64,000 nucleotides of DNA from an uncultured Pseudokineococcus sp. (GCF_947499845.1 NZ_CANMPM010000006.1:1-64000), one strand, 5' to 3'. Positions 8,167-17,290 are shown, counted from the first letter of the stretch. Numbers and translations are program-made. Notes: a model not told the origin generated them from the letters alone.

Positions 8167-9078
8167 TCACCAGCGCCCGGATCGTCGCACGACGGCGCGC
8201 TCCTGCCCAGGCCCCACCTCCGGGGCCCGGGTGGTCGGCTCAACCGCCGGCCACCCGGTCGCCCAGACCGACAGCAGGGCGAGCTTCTCGGCGTCGGGCG
8301 TGCCCGGCGTCGCGGTGAAGACGAGCAGCGCCTGGCTGCGGTCGGAGGTGTGCAGCACCTGGCAGTCGAGGTCGATCTCGCCGAGGTCGGGGTGGACGAG
8401 GACCTTCCGCTGCTCGGCGCGGACCGCGACCTCGTGCCGCGCCCACACCTCTGCGAACTCGGGGCTCACCCGCAGCACCTCCGCGACCAGGCGCTGCGCG
8501 GGCGGAGCGGCGTCGCGCCCGAGCGCGGCGCGCAGGTCGGCCGCCCAGACCCGGCCCTGGCGCTCGTGGTCGCGGGCCGCGTAGCGGGCGCGCTCCTCCT
8601 GGTCGCCCGCGAACCAGCGCCAGACGGCGCTGCGCGAGAGGCCCTTCAGCGCCGTCTGGTCCCCGAGGAGCGCTCGGGCGCCGGGGTTCTGGACGAGCGT
8701 GCGCGCGAGGTCGTCGACGACCTGCGCCGGCGTGTCGTGGAGCCGGTCGAGCACCCGCAGGAGCGCCGGGTGCACGTGCTCGGACCGGCTCGTGCGCTCG
8801 GGCGCCGGGTGCCCGGCGAGGCGGAAGAGGTGGTCGCGCTCGTCCTGGGTGAGCCGCAGGGACCGGGCGACGGCGAGCAGCACCTGGGGCGACGGCTGCG
8901 GGCCGCGCTGCTGCTCCAGCCGCGCCCAGTAGTCGCTGGAGATGCCCGCGAGGCCGGCGACGTCCTCGCGGCGCAGCCCGGGCGTCCGCCGTCGGGCCGT
9001 CGTCGCCAGCCCGACGTCGGCGGGCTGCAGGGCCTCGCGGCGCCGCCGGAGGAAGTCGGCGAGCTCGGATCGGTGCAC
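8167..9078 (-). CDS. XRE-family regulator with MmyB-like ligand-binding domain
   Basis: A 303-residue regulator. The N-terminal helix-turn-helix spans roughly residues 5–85 (FLRRRREALQP, then TPGLRREDVAGLAGISSDYW), and the C-terminal two thirds match the MmyB-like PAS-type domain (ARTLVQNPGARALLGD, RWFAGDQEERARYAARDHERQ, HTSDRSQALLVFTATPGT). GTG at 9078 sits at the natural domain start. Proteins of this family commonly control a divergent neighbouring SDR gene, and an SDR lies divergently at 9258 with a perfect inverted repeat between them. Confidence 0.9.
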   Translation of the reverse strand: MHRSELADFLRRRREALQPADVGLATTARRRTPGLRREDVAGLAGISSDYWARLEQQRGPQPSPQVLLAVARSLRLTQDERDHLFRLAGHPAPERTSRSEHVHPALLRVLDRLHDTPAQVVDDLARTLVQNPGARALLGDQTALKGLSRSAVWRWFAGDQEERARYAARDHERQGRVWAADLRAALGRDAAPPAQRLVAEVLRVSPEFAEVWARHEVAVRAEQRKVLVHPDLGEIDLDCQVLHTSDRSQALLVFTATPGTPDAEKLALLSVWATGWPAVEPTTRAPEVGPGQERAVVRRSGRW

Positions 9079-9111
9079 GGGCGCAGCATCCCCCGCCCGA
9101 CGGGGCACCAG

Positions 9112-9132
9112 CCAGGGACCGGCGGTCCCTGG
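9112..9132. promoter_or_regulatory. Inverted repeat, candidate operator of the MmyB-type regulator
   Basis: CCAGGGACC-GGC-GGTCCCTGG, perfect 9-bp half-sites with a 3-base spacer, in the 179-bp intergenic region between the divergent regulator and SDR genes. Position and symmetry suit a homodimer binding site; the assignment is inferred. Confidence 0.55.
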
Positions 9133-9257
9133 ACGAGCCGTCCCTTCCGCCGCCCAGACGCGGGGCGCAGGCTGCTGCGGCACAGGGGGTCCGGGCGCGG
9201 GAGGGTCCGTCGCCCCCACGGCCCGCAGCGGGCCGCACCCACCCAGGAGGAGGACCC

Positions 9258-10040
9258 ATGAGCACCACGGCACCGGCGGGCACCGGACCCGCGACCGAGA
9301 AGATCGCCGTCATCACCGGGGCCGGTCGCGGCCTCGGCCGCAGCACCGCCGAGCACCTGCTGGCCCGGGGCACCCGGGTCATCGGCACCTACCGCAGCGA
9401 CGAGGCCGCCGCCCGCTCGCTCGTCGAGGCCCACGGCGCCGACCGCGTCGAGGTGCTGCGGCTCGACACGGCCCGCACGGCCGAGTACCCGGCGTTCGTC
9501 GACGCGGTCCGCGCCGCCGCCGCCCGCTTCGGCCGCGACCGGGTCGACCACCTCGTCAACAACGCCGGCACGGCCCTGCACGCGTCCTTCGCCGAGACGA
9601 CGGAAGAGCAGTTCGACGAGGTCCTCGCCGTGCACCTGCGAGCGCCGTACTTCCTCACCCAGGCGATGCTGCCCGTGCTCGCGGACGGCGGCCGGGTCCT
9701 CAACGTCTCCAGCGGGCTGGCGCACTTCGTCGTGCCGGGCTCGTCGGCCTACGCCGTGATGAAGGCCGGCGTCGAGGTGATGTCGCGCTACCAGGCGGTC
9801 GAGCTGGGGGAGCGGCGCATCCGCGTCAACACCGTCGTCCCCGGCGCCATCGCCACCGACTTCTCCGGCGGGATGGTGCGCGACGACCCGGGCGTCAACG
9901 CCGCCGTCGCGGCGAGCATCCCGCTCGGGCGGGTCGGCCGCCCCGAGGACGTCGGCGGGGCCGTCGCGCTCCTCCTCGACGACGCCTTCGGGTGGGCGAA
10001 CGGGGCGACCGTCGAGCTGACGGGCGGCCAGCGGCTGTAG
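9258..10040 (+). CDS. SDR-family oxidoreductase under a divergent MmyB-type regulator
   Basis: A 260-residue classical SDR. Cofactor motif TGAGRGLG at residues 20–27, NNAG in the fourth strand region, Ser in NVSSGLA and the catalytic SAYAVMK around residue 164. The ending WANGATVELTGGQRL is the standard SDR C-terminus. ATG at 9258 is preceded by AGGAGGAGGACCC, an excellent ribosome binding site. Divergent pairing with the XRE/MmyB regulator suggests ligand-induced expression. Substrate unknown. Confidence 0.9.
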   Translation: MSTTAPAGTGPATEKIAVITGAGRGLGRSTAEHLLARGTRVIGTYRSDEAAARSLVEAHGADRVEVLRLDTARTAEYPAFVDAVRAAAARFGRDRVDHLVNNAGTALHASFAETTEEQFDEVLAVHLRAPYFLTQAMLPVLADGGRVLNVSSGLAHFVVPGSSAYAVMKAGVEVMSRYQAVELGERRIRVNTVVPGAIATDFSGGMVRDDPGVNAAVAASIPLGRVGRPEDVGGAVALLLDDAFGWANGATVELTGGQRL

Positions 10041-10050
10041 CCGGTGGCCC

Positions 10051-10095
10051 GGCGCGTCGGGCCCTGGCGCGTCGGGCGCTGGCGAGTCGGGCACC
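10051..10095. repeat. Tandem repeat, 15 bp, 3 copies
   Basis: Three adjacent copies of GGCGCGTCGGGCNCT with single-base differences, 10 bases after the stop of the SDR gene. Confidence 0.85.
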
Positions 10096-10145
10096 GGGGG
10101 GTCGAGGCCCCGTAGGTTCGGCTCCTCGACGAGGGGAGGTCGGCC

Positions 10146-11642
10146 ATGGGACGCGACGAGTTCGCCGTGGCGCCGGGAGCGGCGCAGGAGCCGCTCGTGC
10201 TGGCGCTGGATGTGGGGTCGACGGCGACGCGCGGCGCGATCCACGACGCGACCGGGCGGCCGGTCGGTCGCCGGGCCAAAGTCGCCCACGCCTTCACCAC
10301 GGGGGCCGACGGCACCTCGGAGATCGACGCCGACCAGGTGGTCGACGAGGTCGCCGACGTCGTCACCCGCCTCCTCGACCACCACGAGGGCCCGCCCGTG
10401 GCGGGCGTGGCGCTCGACACCTTCGCCACCTCGCTGGTCGGCGTCGACGCGGACGGGCGCGCGCTCGGGCCCTGCTCGACCTACGCCGACGCCCGCGCCG
10501 CGGCCCACGTCGCCCCGCTGCGCGCCGAGCTCGACGAGGCCGCCGTGCAGCAGCGCACGGGCACGCGCCTGCACACGAGCTACCTCGCGCCCCGGCTGCG
10601 GTGGCTGGCCGAGACCCGCGCCGACGTCGTCGCGCGCGCGAGGACGTGGATGTCGCTCGGCGAGTACGTCCACCTCCGGCTGCTCGGCGCCACCGCGGCG
10701 AGCACGCCGACGGCGGCCTGGACGGGCATGCTCGACCGCCGCACCGGTCGCTGGGACGAGGAGCTGCTCGCCGCGAGCGGCACGACGGCGCAGCGCCTCT
10801 CGCCGGTGCAGGACCCCGGCGTGCCGATCGACGGCGTCGACGCCGCACGCGTGGCCCGCCGCTGGCCGGCGCTCGCGCACGCCGCCTGGTTCCCGGCCGT
10901 CGCCGACGGCCTCTCGAGCAACCTCGGCACCGGGGCGGGCGACGCCGCGTCGATGGCGCTCGCGGCGGCCACGAGCGGGGCCGTGCGGGTGCTCGTCCCC
11001 GGCGTGCCCGAGCACGTCCCCGAGGGCCTGTGGTGCTACCGGGTCGACGCGCGGCGCAGCCTGCTCGGGGGCGCCGTCAACGACGTCGGCCGGCTCGTGG
11101 CGTGGGCGCAGGCGACCCTGCGGCTGCCCGAGGACGACGCGGCGCTCGACGCCGTCCTCGCCGCCGACCCGGACCCGCGGACGCCGGCCGTCGTGCCCTT
11201 CCTGTCCGGCGAGCGGAGCACCGGCTGGGCGGCGAGCGCCCGCGCCGTCGTCGCCGACGTCTCCGCGGGCACGACGCCCGAGGCCCTGTTCCGCGGCAGC
11301 GCCGAGGGCGTCGCGACGACGTACGCCCGCGTCGTCGAGCAGCTCGTCGAGGTGGCGGGCCGCCCCGAGCGCCTCGTCGCCTCGGGGCGCATCACGCAGG
11401 GCCTGCCGCACCTGCTGCAGCTGGTCGCCGACGCCATCGGCGCCCCCGTGCAGCGGGTCGACCTCAAGCGGATGACGCTGCGCGGCACGGCGCTGCTGGC
11501 GCTCGAGGCGCTGGCGCCCGATGTCGTCCGCGCCGACCCGCCGGTCGCGGGCGTCTTCGAGCCCCGGGCCGAGCGGGCGGAGCACTACGTCGCCGTCCGG
11601 GAGCGCTTCGACGCGCTGTACGACGTCGCGCGGGGTCGCTGA
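10146..11642 (+). CDS. FGGY-family carbohydrate kinase, gluconokinase-like
   Basis: A 498-residue sugar kinase. The N-terminal ATP/sugar-fold start LALDVGSTATRGAIHD, the central GLSSNLGTGAGD and the C-terminal RLVASGRITQG glycine-containing block are FGGY features. GERSTGWAASARAVV resembles the gluconate kinase subgroup. ATG at 10146 follows GGGGAGG. It should phosphorylate a sugar or sugar acid with ATP in the cytosol; gluconate is the best guess, not proven. It stands alone, without a transporter or dehydrogenase, and ends at a strong bidirectional hairpin. Confidence 0.82.
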   Translation: MGRDEFAVAPGAAQEPLVLALDVGSTATRGAIHDATGRPVGRRAKVAHAFTTGADGTSEIDADQVVDEVADVVTRLLDHHEGPPVAGVALDTFATSLVGVDADGRALGPCSTYADARAAAHVAPLRAELDEAAVQQRTGTRLHTSYLAPRLRWLAETRADVVARARTWMSLGEYVHLRLLGATAASTPTAAWTGMLDRRTGRWDEELLAASGTTAQRLSPVQDPGVPIDGVDAARVARRWPALAHAAWFPAVADGLSSNLGTGAGDAASMALAAATSGAVRVLVPGVPEHVPEGLWCYRVDARRSLLGGAVNDVGRLVAWAQATLRLPEDDAALDAVLAADPDPRTPAVVPFLSGERSTGWAASARAVVADVSAGTTPEALFRGSAEGVATTYARVVEQLVEVAGRPERLVASGRITQGLPHLLQLVADAIGAPVQRVDLKRMTLRGTALLALEALAPDVVRADPPVAGVFEPRAERAEHYVAVRERFDALYDVARGR

Positions 11643-11668
11643 GGCTCGGCCCGACCGGGAGGCGGTGG

Positions 11669-11716
11669 ACCTGTTCGACGCTCGTGACCGTGCACCGTCA
11701 CGAGCGTCGAACAGGT
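11669..11716. terminator. 19-bp bidirectional hairpin terminator
   Basis: ACCTGTTCGACGCTCGTGA pairs perfectly with its complement at 11698–11716 around a 10-base loop. It lies between the convergent kinase and permease genes. Confidence 0.85.
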
Positions 11717-11726
11717 GAGGCGGGGG

Positions 11727-12923
11727 TCAGGCGGGACGCACGGCGAGGGCCGCCACGGCGGCGACCACGACGACCGGCACGAGCACGAGCCCGCGGGCGG
11801 CGAAGCGCCACCAGTCGACGGGCACGCCGGCCTCGCGGCACGCCCGCGCCCACAGCAGCGTGGCCAGGCACGCCCACGGCGTGACGAGCGGGCCCAGGCC
11901 GACGCCGACGAGGAGGGCGACGACGCGCTCCGGGCTCCCGGCGACGGGCTCCAGGGCCAGGTAGGCGGGCAGGTTGTCGACGAGGTTGGCGCCGACGGCG
12001 CCGACGGCCGCCAGGCGCAGCAGCCCGCCGAAGCCGTCGCCGTCGCCGGCGGCGACCGCGAGGGGCGCCGTGAGGCCGTGCTCGCCGGCGGCGGCCACGA
12101 GGAGGAAGAGGCCGAGGACGCCGACGAGGAGGGGGAGGTCGGTGAGGCCGCGCAGCGAGGCGCGGCGGCGGAGGGCCGCCGCGAGCAGGACCGAGGCCGT
12201 CACGAGGGCGGGCACCTCGACGGGGACGCCGACGAGCGGCAGCACCGCCAGGGCGGGCGCGAGCAGCACGCAGACGACCGACGCGAGGACCAGCTCGCCG
12301 CGGTCCGCGACGACCGGCGGCGGCACGAGCGCCGGGTCGTAGCGGCCGCGCAGCGCCGGCCGCCCGAGCAGCGCGAGGACGGCCACGGTGACGAGCACGC
12401 CGACGACGGCGGGCGCCAGCGCGAGCCGCAGGAACTGCTCCTCCCCGCCGGGGAGCCCGGGACCGGCCACCGCGAGGAGGTTGGTGAGGTTGGCCACGGG
12501 CAGCAGCAGCGACGCGGTGCTGGCCAGCCAGACCGTCGTCATCGCGAGGAGCATCGGCGGGGTGCCGGTGCGCCGGGCCAGGACGAGCACGACCGGTGTC
12601 AGCAGCACCGCGGTCGTGTCGAGCGACAGGACGGCGGTGCACGCCGTCGCCAGGGCGACGACGGACAACCACAGCACCAAGCGCCGGCCGCCCGCGAGGA
12701 CGGCGAGGCGCGCGGCCGCGGCGGCGAAGACGCCGGCGCGGTCGGCGAGCGTCGCCACCACGGTGATGCCGAGCACGAAGAGCAGCACGGGCGCCGTCCG
12801 CCCGACCACGTCGCGGGCGCCGTCCTCGCTCAGCGCGCCGCTCACCAGGGCCAGCCCGCCCGCCCCCGCGAGCAGCAGCCAGACGCCGCCGCGGGCGGAC
12901 GGTCGCTGGAAGGCGGCCCTCAC
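11727..12923 (-). CDS. SLC13/ArsB-type anion permease
   Basis: A 398-residue polytopic membrane protein with about 10–11 hydrophobic segments. The blocks LDTTAVLLTPVVLVLARR and ANLVDNLPAYLAL are the paired, inverted-topology signatures of the ArsB/NhaD ion transporter superfamily (SLDTTAVLLTP matches the first re-entrant region, NLVDNLPAYLA the second). It should export or exchange an anion such as arsenite, or a dicarboxylate or sulfate. No arsenic genes are nearby, so the substrate is open. GTG at 12923 is the only sensible start. Confidence 0.8.
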   Translation of the reverse strand: MRAAFQRPSARGGVWLLLAGAGGLALVSGALSEDGARDVVGRTAPVLLFVLGITVVATLADRAGVFAAAAARLAVLAGGRRLVLWLSVVALATACTAVLSLDTTAVLLTPVVLVLARRTGTPPMLLAMTTVWLASTASLLLPVANLTNLLAVAGPGLPGGEEQFLRLALAPAVVGVLVTVAVLALLGRPALRGRYDPALVPPPVVADRGELVLASVVCVLLAPALAVLPLVGVPVEVPALVTASVLLAAALRRRASLRGLTDLPLLVGVLGLFLLVAAAGEHGLTAPLAVAAGDGDGFGGLLRLAAVGAVGANLVDNLPAYLALEPVAGSPERVVALLVGVGLGPLVTPWACLATLLWARACREAGVPVDWWRFAARGLVLVPVVVVAAVAALAVRPA

Positions 12924-13013
12924 GTCAGCACGGGGTCTCGGGCGCAGCGGTGCACCGCTGCCGGTCCACCCCGGAGCGGCACCGCGGCCCGGCGCCGGAG
13001 ACCGGCGAGAGCG

Positions 13014-13838
13014 TCACCGCAGGACGACGTCGAGCGCACGGCGCCTGTCCCTCGCCGGGGTGCCGAGCTCGACAGCGACCTCGTCGGCGCCCCGCACGGA
13101 CGCGGCCGTGGCGTCGCGCACCAGGGGCGGCAGGGCGGTGGCGAGCAGGTCGCGCAGCTCCTCCGGCGTCGCGGGCGCCGACGGCTCGAGGGCGCAGGCC
13201 CGCGCGACGAGGCCGCGCGTGTGCTTGGCCATGTGGGAGACGACGGACCGCTTCCCGTCGCTCTCGCGCAGGACCCGCACGGACGCCGTCCGGGAGGCCG
13301 TCTCGCCGCGCGGGGTCCAGGCCGCGGCGTAGTCGGCGGAGCGGCAGTCGACGACGAGGCGGCCCGCCGCCAGGGGGTCGAGGGCCGCGCGCAGCGGCTC
13401 GCGCCACAGCGCGGCCAGCCCGCCCAGGTCGGGCAGGGCGACCCCCATGGACAGCCGGTACGGCGGCACGCGGTCGTCGAGCCGCAGGGCGCCCCACGCC
13501 GCCGAGGAGACGAGGAGCCGCTCGTCGGCGCGCTGGCGGGCGCCGTCGTCGAGGGAGGCGAGGTCGAGGGCGTCGTAGAGGACGCCGGTGTAGAGCTCGG
13601 CCACCGGGACGGCGGGCTCCGTGCGCCAGCGGGTGGTGCGCTCGGCCTCCGGGCGCAGCTGCTCGCTGCCGGCGCCGAGGGCCTCGCGGCCCGCGCGGGT
13701 GCGGCTCAGCCGGGCCGCCGCGCCGAGCACCCGGCGGCGGGTCGGCGTCAGGCCGGGGGAGGAGAGGGCGCGCAGGTCGACGGGCTCGCCCTCCGCGGCG
13801 CCGGTCTTGCCCTGGGACGGCGGGAGCAGCACGAGCAC
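13014..13838 (-). CDS. yaaA: YaaA-family peroxide stress protein
   Basis: A 274-residue YaaA (DUF328/UPF0246) protein. The N-terminus LVLLPPSQGKT is the family hallmark, with LYTGVLYDALDL in the middle and VVSHMAKHTRGLVAR near the C-terminal third. Known from E. coli YaaA: a DNA-binding protein that lowers free iron during peroxide stress. GTG at 13838. The neighbours are a permease and a LysR regulator on the same strand, with over 90-bp gaps, so it is probably a single-gene unit. Confidence 0.88.
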   Translation of the reverse strand: MLVLLPPSQGKTGAAEGEPVDLRALSSPGLTPTRRRVLGAAARLSRTRAGREALGAGSEQLRPEAERTTRWRTEPAVPVAELYTGVLYDALDLASLDDGARQRADERLLVSSAAWGALRLDDRVPPYRLSMGVALPDLGGLAALWREPLRAALDPLAAGRLVVDCRSADYAAAWTPRGETASRTASVRVLRESDGKRSVVSHMAKHTRGLVARACALEPSAPATPEELRDLLATALPPLVRDATAASVRGADEVAVELGTPARDRRRALDVVLR

Positions 13839-13875
13839 GGCCGGAGCCTACGGACCGCCGTCGCCGCTCCCGGAC

Positions 13876-13997
13876 GCGTCGTCGCCCGCTCGCCCCCGAC
13901 GCGGGCGCCTCAGGGGCGAGTCGTCGCCGGCTCGCCCCGGGGAGGGGCGCACGAGCGGCGAGTCGTCGTCGGCTCGCCCTCGGGAGGGGGCGCGCAG
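13876..13997. repeat. Imperfect tandem repeat, about 42 bp, 2 good copies and 1 degenerate
   Basis: GCGAGTCGTCG[C/T]CGGCTCGCCC blocks recur at 13916 and 13958 with a degenerate copy starting near 13876. They fill the gap between yaaA and the LysR gene and end at the LysR stop codon. Confidence 0.7.
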
Positions 13998-13998
13998 G

Positions 13999-14901
13999 TC
14001 AGGCGCCGGCCGCGTCGACGGCGACGCGCAGGCTCTCCCGCAGCGCCCGGACGCCCGGGCTCGTGGCGGCACCTCGCCGCACGGCGGTGAAGAGGCGGCG
14101 CCGCGGGCGCTCCGGAAGGCGGTGGAGGACGACCCCCGGCGTCCTCCCGGCGCGGACGAGGTCCGGCACGAGGGCCGCCGCGTGGCCGGAGGCCACGAGG
14201 TGGGCGTGCAGGAGGACGTCGCTCGTGACGATCCGCACGTCGGGCTCGAAGCCCGCCTCGCGGCAGCGGGCCAGCGCCCAGCGGCCCGGGTCCAGGCGCG
14301 GCGGCTCCATGACCCACGGGACGTCCGCGTGGTCCTCCAGGCGGTGGCCCCGGCCGGCCAGCGGGCCCTCGAGCGGCACGGCGAGGCGGAACTCGTCGTG
14401 GAGGAGGTCCTCGACGTCGACGCCGGGGGAGCGGACGGTCGGCGATCCCGGGTACTCCTCGCCGAGGACGAGGTCGGCGTCGTGGGCGGTGAGGGCCGAC
14501 AGCGCCGGTGCGGGCTCCTGCTCGACGAGCTCGACGCGCAGGTCGGGGTGGTGCTCCGCCAGCCAGGTGAGCGCGTCGGGCACGAGCGAGAGCAGGACGG
14601 AGGCGAAGGCGGCGACCCGCAGGGTGCCGCGCGCCGTGGACCCGAGGGCGGCGAGGTCCGCCTCCGCCTGCTCGAGCTGCGCCAGGACGGCGTCCGCGTG
14701 GCCCACGAGCACCCGGCCCGCCGCGGTGAGCCGCACGCGCCGGCCGGCCGGCTCGAGCAGCTGAGCCCCGGCCTCGCGCTGCAGCTGTGAGAGCTGCTGC
14801 GAGACAGCGGACCTGCTGTACCCGAGGGCGGCGGCGACCTCGGCGAGGGTCCCGCGGCGGTCGAGCTCGTGGAGCAGGCGGAGCCGGTGGACGTCGAGCA
14901 C
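13999..14901 (-). CDS. LysR-family transcriptional regulator
   Basis: A 300-residue LysR-type regulator. The winged helix-turn-helix covers residues 1–60 (LHELDRRGTLAEVAAALGYS then RSAVSQQLSQLQRE), followed by the two-lobed effector domain. GTG at 14901 has a perfect AAGGAGG six bases upstream. It is divergent from a 60-residue membrane protein gene at 15116 with a 214-bp intergenic region that carries direct repeats near its own start, suggesting autoregulation and control of that gene. Confidence 0.92.
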   Translation of the reverse strand: MLDVHRLRLLHELDRRGTLAEVAAALGYSRSAVSQQLSQLQREAGAQLLEPAGRRVRLTAAGRVLVGHADAVLAQLEQAEADLAALGSTARGTLRVAAFASVLLSLVPDALTWLAEHHPDLRVELVEQEPAPALSALTAHDADLVLGEEYPGSPTVRSPGVDVEDLLHDEFRLAVPLEGPLAGRGHRLEDHADVPWVMEPPRLDPGRWALARCREAGFEPDVRIVTSDVLLHAHLVASGHAAALVPDLVRAGRTPGVVLHRLPERPRRRLFTAVRRGAATSPGVRALRESLRVAVDAAGA

Positions 14902-14914
14902 GGTCCGCCTCCTT

Positions 14915-14943
14915 CGAACGGTCAGCAGAGGTGAACGGTACCG
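14915..14943. promoter_or_regulatory. Direct repeat GAACGGT and palindrome CGGTACCG, candidate LysR site
   Basis: GAACGGT occurs at 14915 and 14933, the second continuing into the palindrome CGGTACCG (14936–14943). Lying 14–42 bases upstream of the LysR start, it could be the autoregulatory site. A TTGACA at 14971 on the plus strand might be a -35 element for the divergent small gene, but no good -10 follows. Confidence 0.35.
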
Positions 14944-15115
14944 CTCGGACAGGGTCGCTGGACGGGAAGGTTGACAACGCGGACACTGGGGGCTGCGACG
15001 GCGCGCCGAGGTGGTCCACGCCCGCGTCGGCGCGTGGTGGTCGCCGTCCCGCACGCCGGGACGCCGTGCGCGGCAGTCGCTCGCGCACCCCGACGACCTC
15101 CGAGGAGGAGCCCTC

Positions 15116-15298
15116 GTGACCTTCACCTTCACCTTCTTCCTGCTGCTGGGCCTCACCGCCTGGGTCGTCGCCCTCGGACGCCAGGCCGTGCCGCGCCGCC
15201 TCCGCGTGCCGCTCTCCCACGCGGGCACCGGTGACCTGGCGCGCGACGCCGCCCGCGGCGCCCGCCTGCTCGCCTCGCCGGCCGGCCCGCGCCGCTGA
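15116..15298 (+). CDS. Small single-pass membrane protein (60 aa), divergent from LysR
   Basis: A 60-residue protein with one hydrophobic segment at residues 2–20 (TFTFTFFLLLGLTAWVVAL) followed by a basic, cytoplasmic-looking tail (RQAVPRRLRVP, ending AGPRR). GTG at 15116 is preceded by GAGGAGGAG, a strong ribosome binding site, which is the main reason to call it real. No family recognised. Its place opposite a LysR gene makes it a candidate target of that regulator. Confidence 0.6.
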   Translation: MTFTFTFFLLLGLTAWVVALGRQAVPRRLRVPLSHAGTGDLARDAARGARLLASPAGPRR

Positions 15299-15460
15299 CG
15301 CGGTCCCCGGCCGGGCGGACCCCCTCCCGCCCGGCTGGGGTCGGCCGCTCGGGGGAGCGTGACGATCCGCCCGTCGGCGGACGCACCGGGCAGGTGGGGC
15401 GTCCTAGCGTCGCCAGTGCCGGGCGGCCCGTCCGGTGTCGACCGACCCGGAGGACCGGAC

Positions 15461-17290
15461 GTGGCCCCCACCCCTCGCCGCACCGCTCGCCCCACCGCTC
15501 GTCGGGGCGCTGCCGCAGCCCTCACCGCCGCCCTGCTCACGACGACGCTGCCCTCGGCGGCGGCTGCTCCCGGCCGCGCGCCGGTGGCCGCGGCTCCCGT
15601 GGCCACCACGGACCTGACCACCGGGGACCTGAGCACCGGCGGCGTGAGCGCCCCCGTCCCCGCGCTGGACTGGCGGCCCTGCGGCGCCGGTCTCGAGCCC
15701 TTCCTCTGCGCGCGGGCCGAGGTGCCCGAGGACTACGACCGGCCCGAGGGGCCCACGAGCAGCATCGCCCTGACGAAGCTGCCGGCCTCCGACCCCGCGG
15801 GGCGCATCGGCACCCTGTTCACGAACCCCGGCGGGCCGGGGGGCTCCGGCGTCGACTTCGTCCAGCAGGCCGCGCAGGTGGCCTACTCGCCCGAGGTGCG
15901 CGCCCGCTTCGACGTCCTCGGCTTCGACCCGCGGGGCGTCGCCCGGTCGACGCCGGCGACCTGCTTCCGCACGGCGCAGGCGGAGGAGGACTTCCTCCTC
16001 GGCCTGCCGCCCATCGCCTTCCCCGTCACGGAGGCCGAGGTGGCGCCCTACCTCGGCGCGAACGCGCGCCTGTCGACGCGCTGCGGCGTGACGGCGGGCG
16101 AGCGCCTCGACTCGTCCTCGACGGCGAACGTGGCCCGCGACATGGACCTCCTGCGCCAGGCGGTCGGCGACGAGGGGCTCACCTACGCGGGCTACAGCTA
16201 CGGCTCCGTCCTCGGCGCCACCTACGCGGCGCTGTTCCCGACCCGGGCGCGCGCCCTCTTCATCGACGGGACCCTCGACCCGGCGGCCTGGGTCGGCGAC
16301 CCGAGCGGGCGCGACCCGCTGTCGGTCGGCGTCCGCACCGGCCAGGGCGTCGCCGCCAGCCAGACCTTCGCCGAGCTCCTGCGGCTCTGCGCCGAGGCCG
16401 GGCCCGGCTCGTGCCTGCTCGCCTCGCTGGGCGACCCGGCCGACGTCGCCGAGCAGGCCCTCGCCGGCCTGCGCGCCGAGCCGCTCGTCGTGCCCGTCCC
16501 CGGGGCCGCGCCCGTGGTCCTGGACTACGCGACCACCGTCGCGAGCCTCTTCCCCCTCCTCTACAGCTCGGCCACCTTCCCCCTCGCCGACCAGCTGCTC
16601 GCCGAGGTGGCGGTGCTGCAGCAGGTGACGACGGGGGCGACGCGCGAGCGGGCGCTCGTGCGCGCCGGCGATGTGCTCGGGGCGCTGGCGGACGCGGGTC
16701 TGCTCGCGCCCGCGGGAGCGGCGCCGGCGCCCGGAGCCCGGGTCGGCGAGGAGTACGCCTCCTTCGGCGGCAACCTGGCGAGCCTCTGCGCCGAGACGGC
16801 GCGCCCGGGCCGCCGCTCGGCCTACGCGGCGATCGCGGCGGCGCAGGAGGACGTCGCCCCCCACTTCGGGCCCTACCGCGCCTGGGTGGGCCTGCAGTGC
16901 GAGGGCCTGGGCGCCGACGACCCCGACGCCTACCTCGGGCCGTGGGAGCAGGCGACGGAGATCCCCGTGCTCGTGGCCGGGACCCGCTTCGACCCGGCGA
17001 CGGCCTACGGGTTCACGGCGCCGTACGCCGCCTCCTTCCCCGACGGTCGGCTGCTCACCGTGGAGGGCGTCGGCCACACGACCCTCGGCGTCAGCTCCTG
17101 CGCGGACGCGCTGGTGACGCGGTACCTCGTCGACGTCGAGGCGCCGCCGAGCGGAGCCGTGTGCGGCCAGGACGTGCCGGCGTTCCCGCCGCCCGTGCCG
17201 GGAGCCGGCGCGCGCGCCCTGCTCGCGGACGACGGCGCCGCGGCCCGCGAGGCGCTGACGCGCACCGCGGTGCTCTCCGGCGCGCGCTGA
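15461..17290 (+). CDS. Secreted alpha/beta hydrolase, tripeptidyl aminopeptidase (TAP) type
   Basis: A 609-residue exported serine hydrolase. A signal peptide covers about residues 1–36 (RRGAAAALTAALLTTTLPSAAAA). The oxyanion-hole region LFTNPGGPGGSG, the nucleophile elbow GYSYGS (Ser near residue 246), the Asp in AGTRFDPATAY and the His in GVGHTTLG form the expected triad of the Streptomyces TAP/S33 group. GTG at 15461 follows GGAGGACCGGAC; an upstream ATG at 15359 would bury the signal peptide. It probably releases short peptides from the N-termini of extracellular proteins. Confidence 0.87.
   Translation: MAPTPRRTARPTARRGAAAALTAALLTTTLPSAAAAPGRAPVAAAPVATTDLTTGDLSTGGVSAPVPALDWRPCGAGLEPFLCARAEVPEDYDRPEGPTSSIALTKLPASDPAGRIGTLFTNPGGPGGSGVDFVQQAAQVAYSPEVRARFDVLGFDPRGVARSTPATCFRTAQAEEDFLLGLPPIAFPVTEAEVAPYLGANARLSTRCGVTAGERLDSSSTANVARDMDLLRQAVGDEGLTYAGYSYGSVLGATYAALFPTRARALFIDGTLDPAAWVGDPSGRDPLSVGVRTGQGVAASQTFAELLRLCAEAGPGSCLLASLGDPADVAEQALAGLRAEPLVVPVPGAAPVVLDYATTVASLFPLLYSSATFPLADQLLAEVAVLQQVTTGATRERALVRAGDVLGALADAGLLAPAGAAPAPGARVGEEYASFGGNLASLCAETARPGRRSAYAAIAAAQEDVAPHFGPYRAWVGLQCEGLGADDPDAYLGPWEQATEIPVLVAGTRFDPATAYGFTAPYAASFPDGRLLTVEGVGHTTLGVSSCADALVTRYLVDVEAPPSGAVCGQDVPAFPPPVPGAGARALLADDGAAAREALTRTAVLSGAR

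Noticed and set aside
8646-11585. A 979-codon antisense frame across the SDR and kinase genes
   Set aside because: Arg/Gly/Ala-rich shadow translation without any domain; both genes on the other strand have clear motifs.
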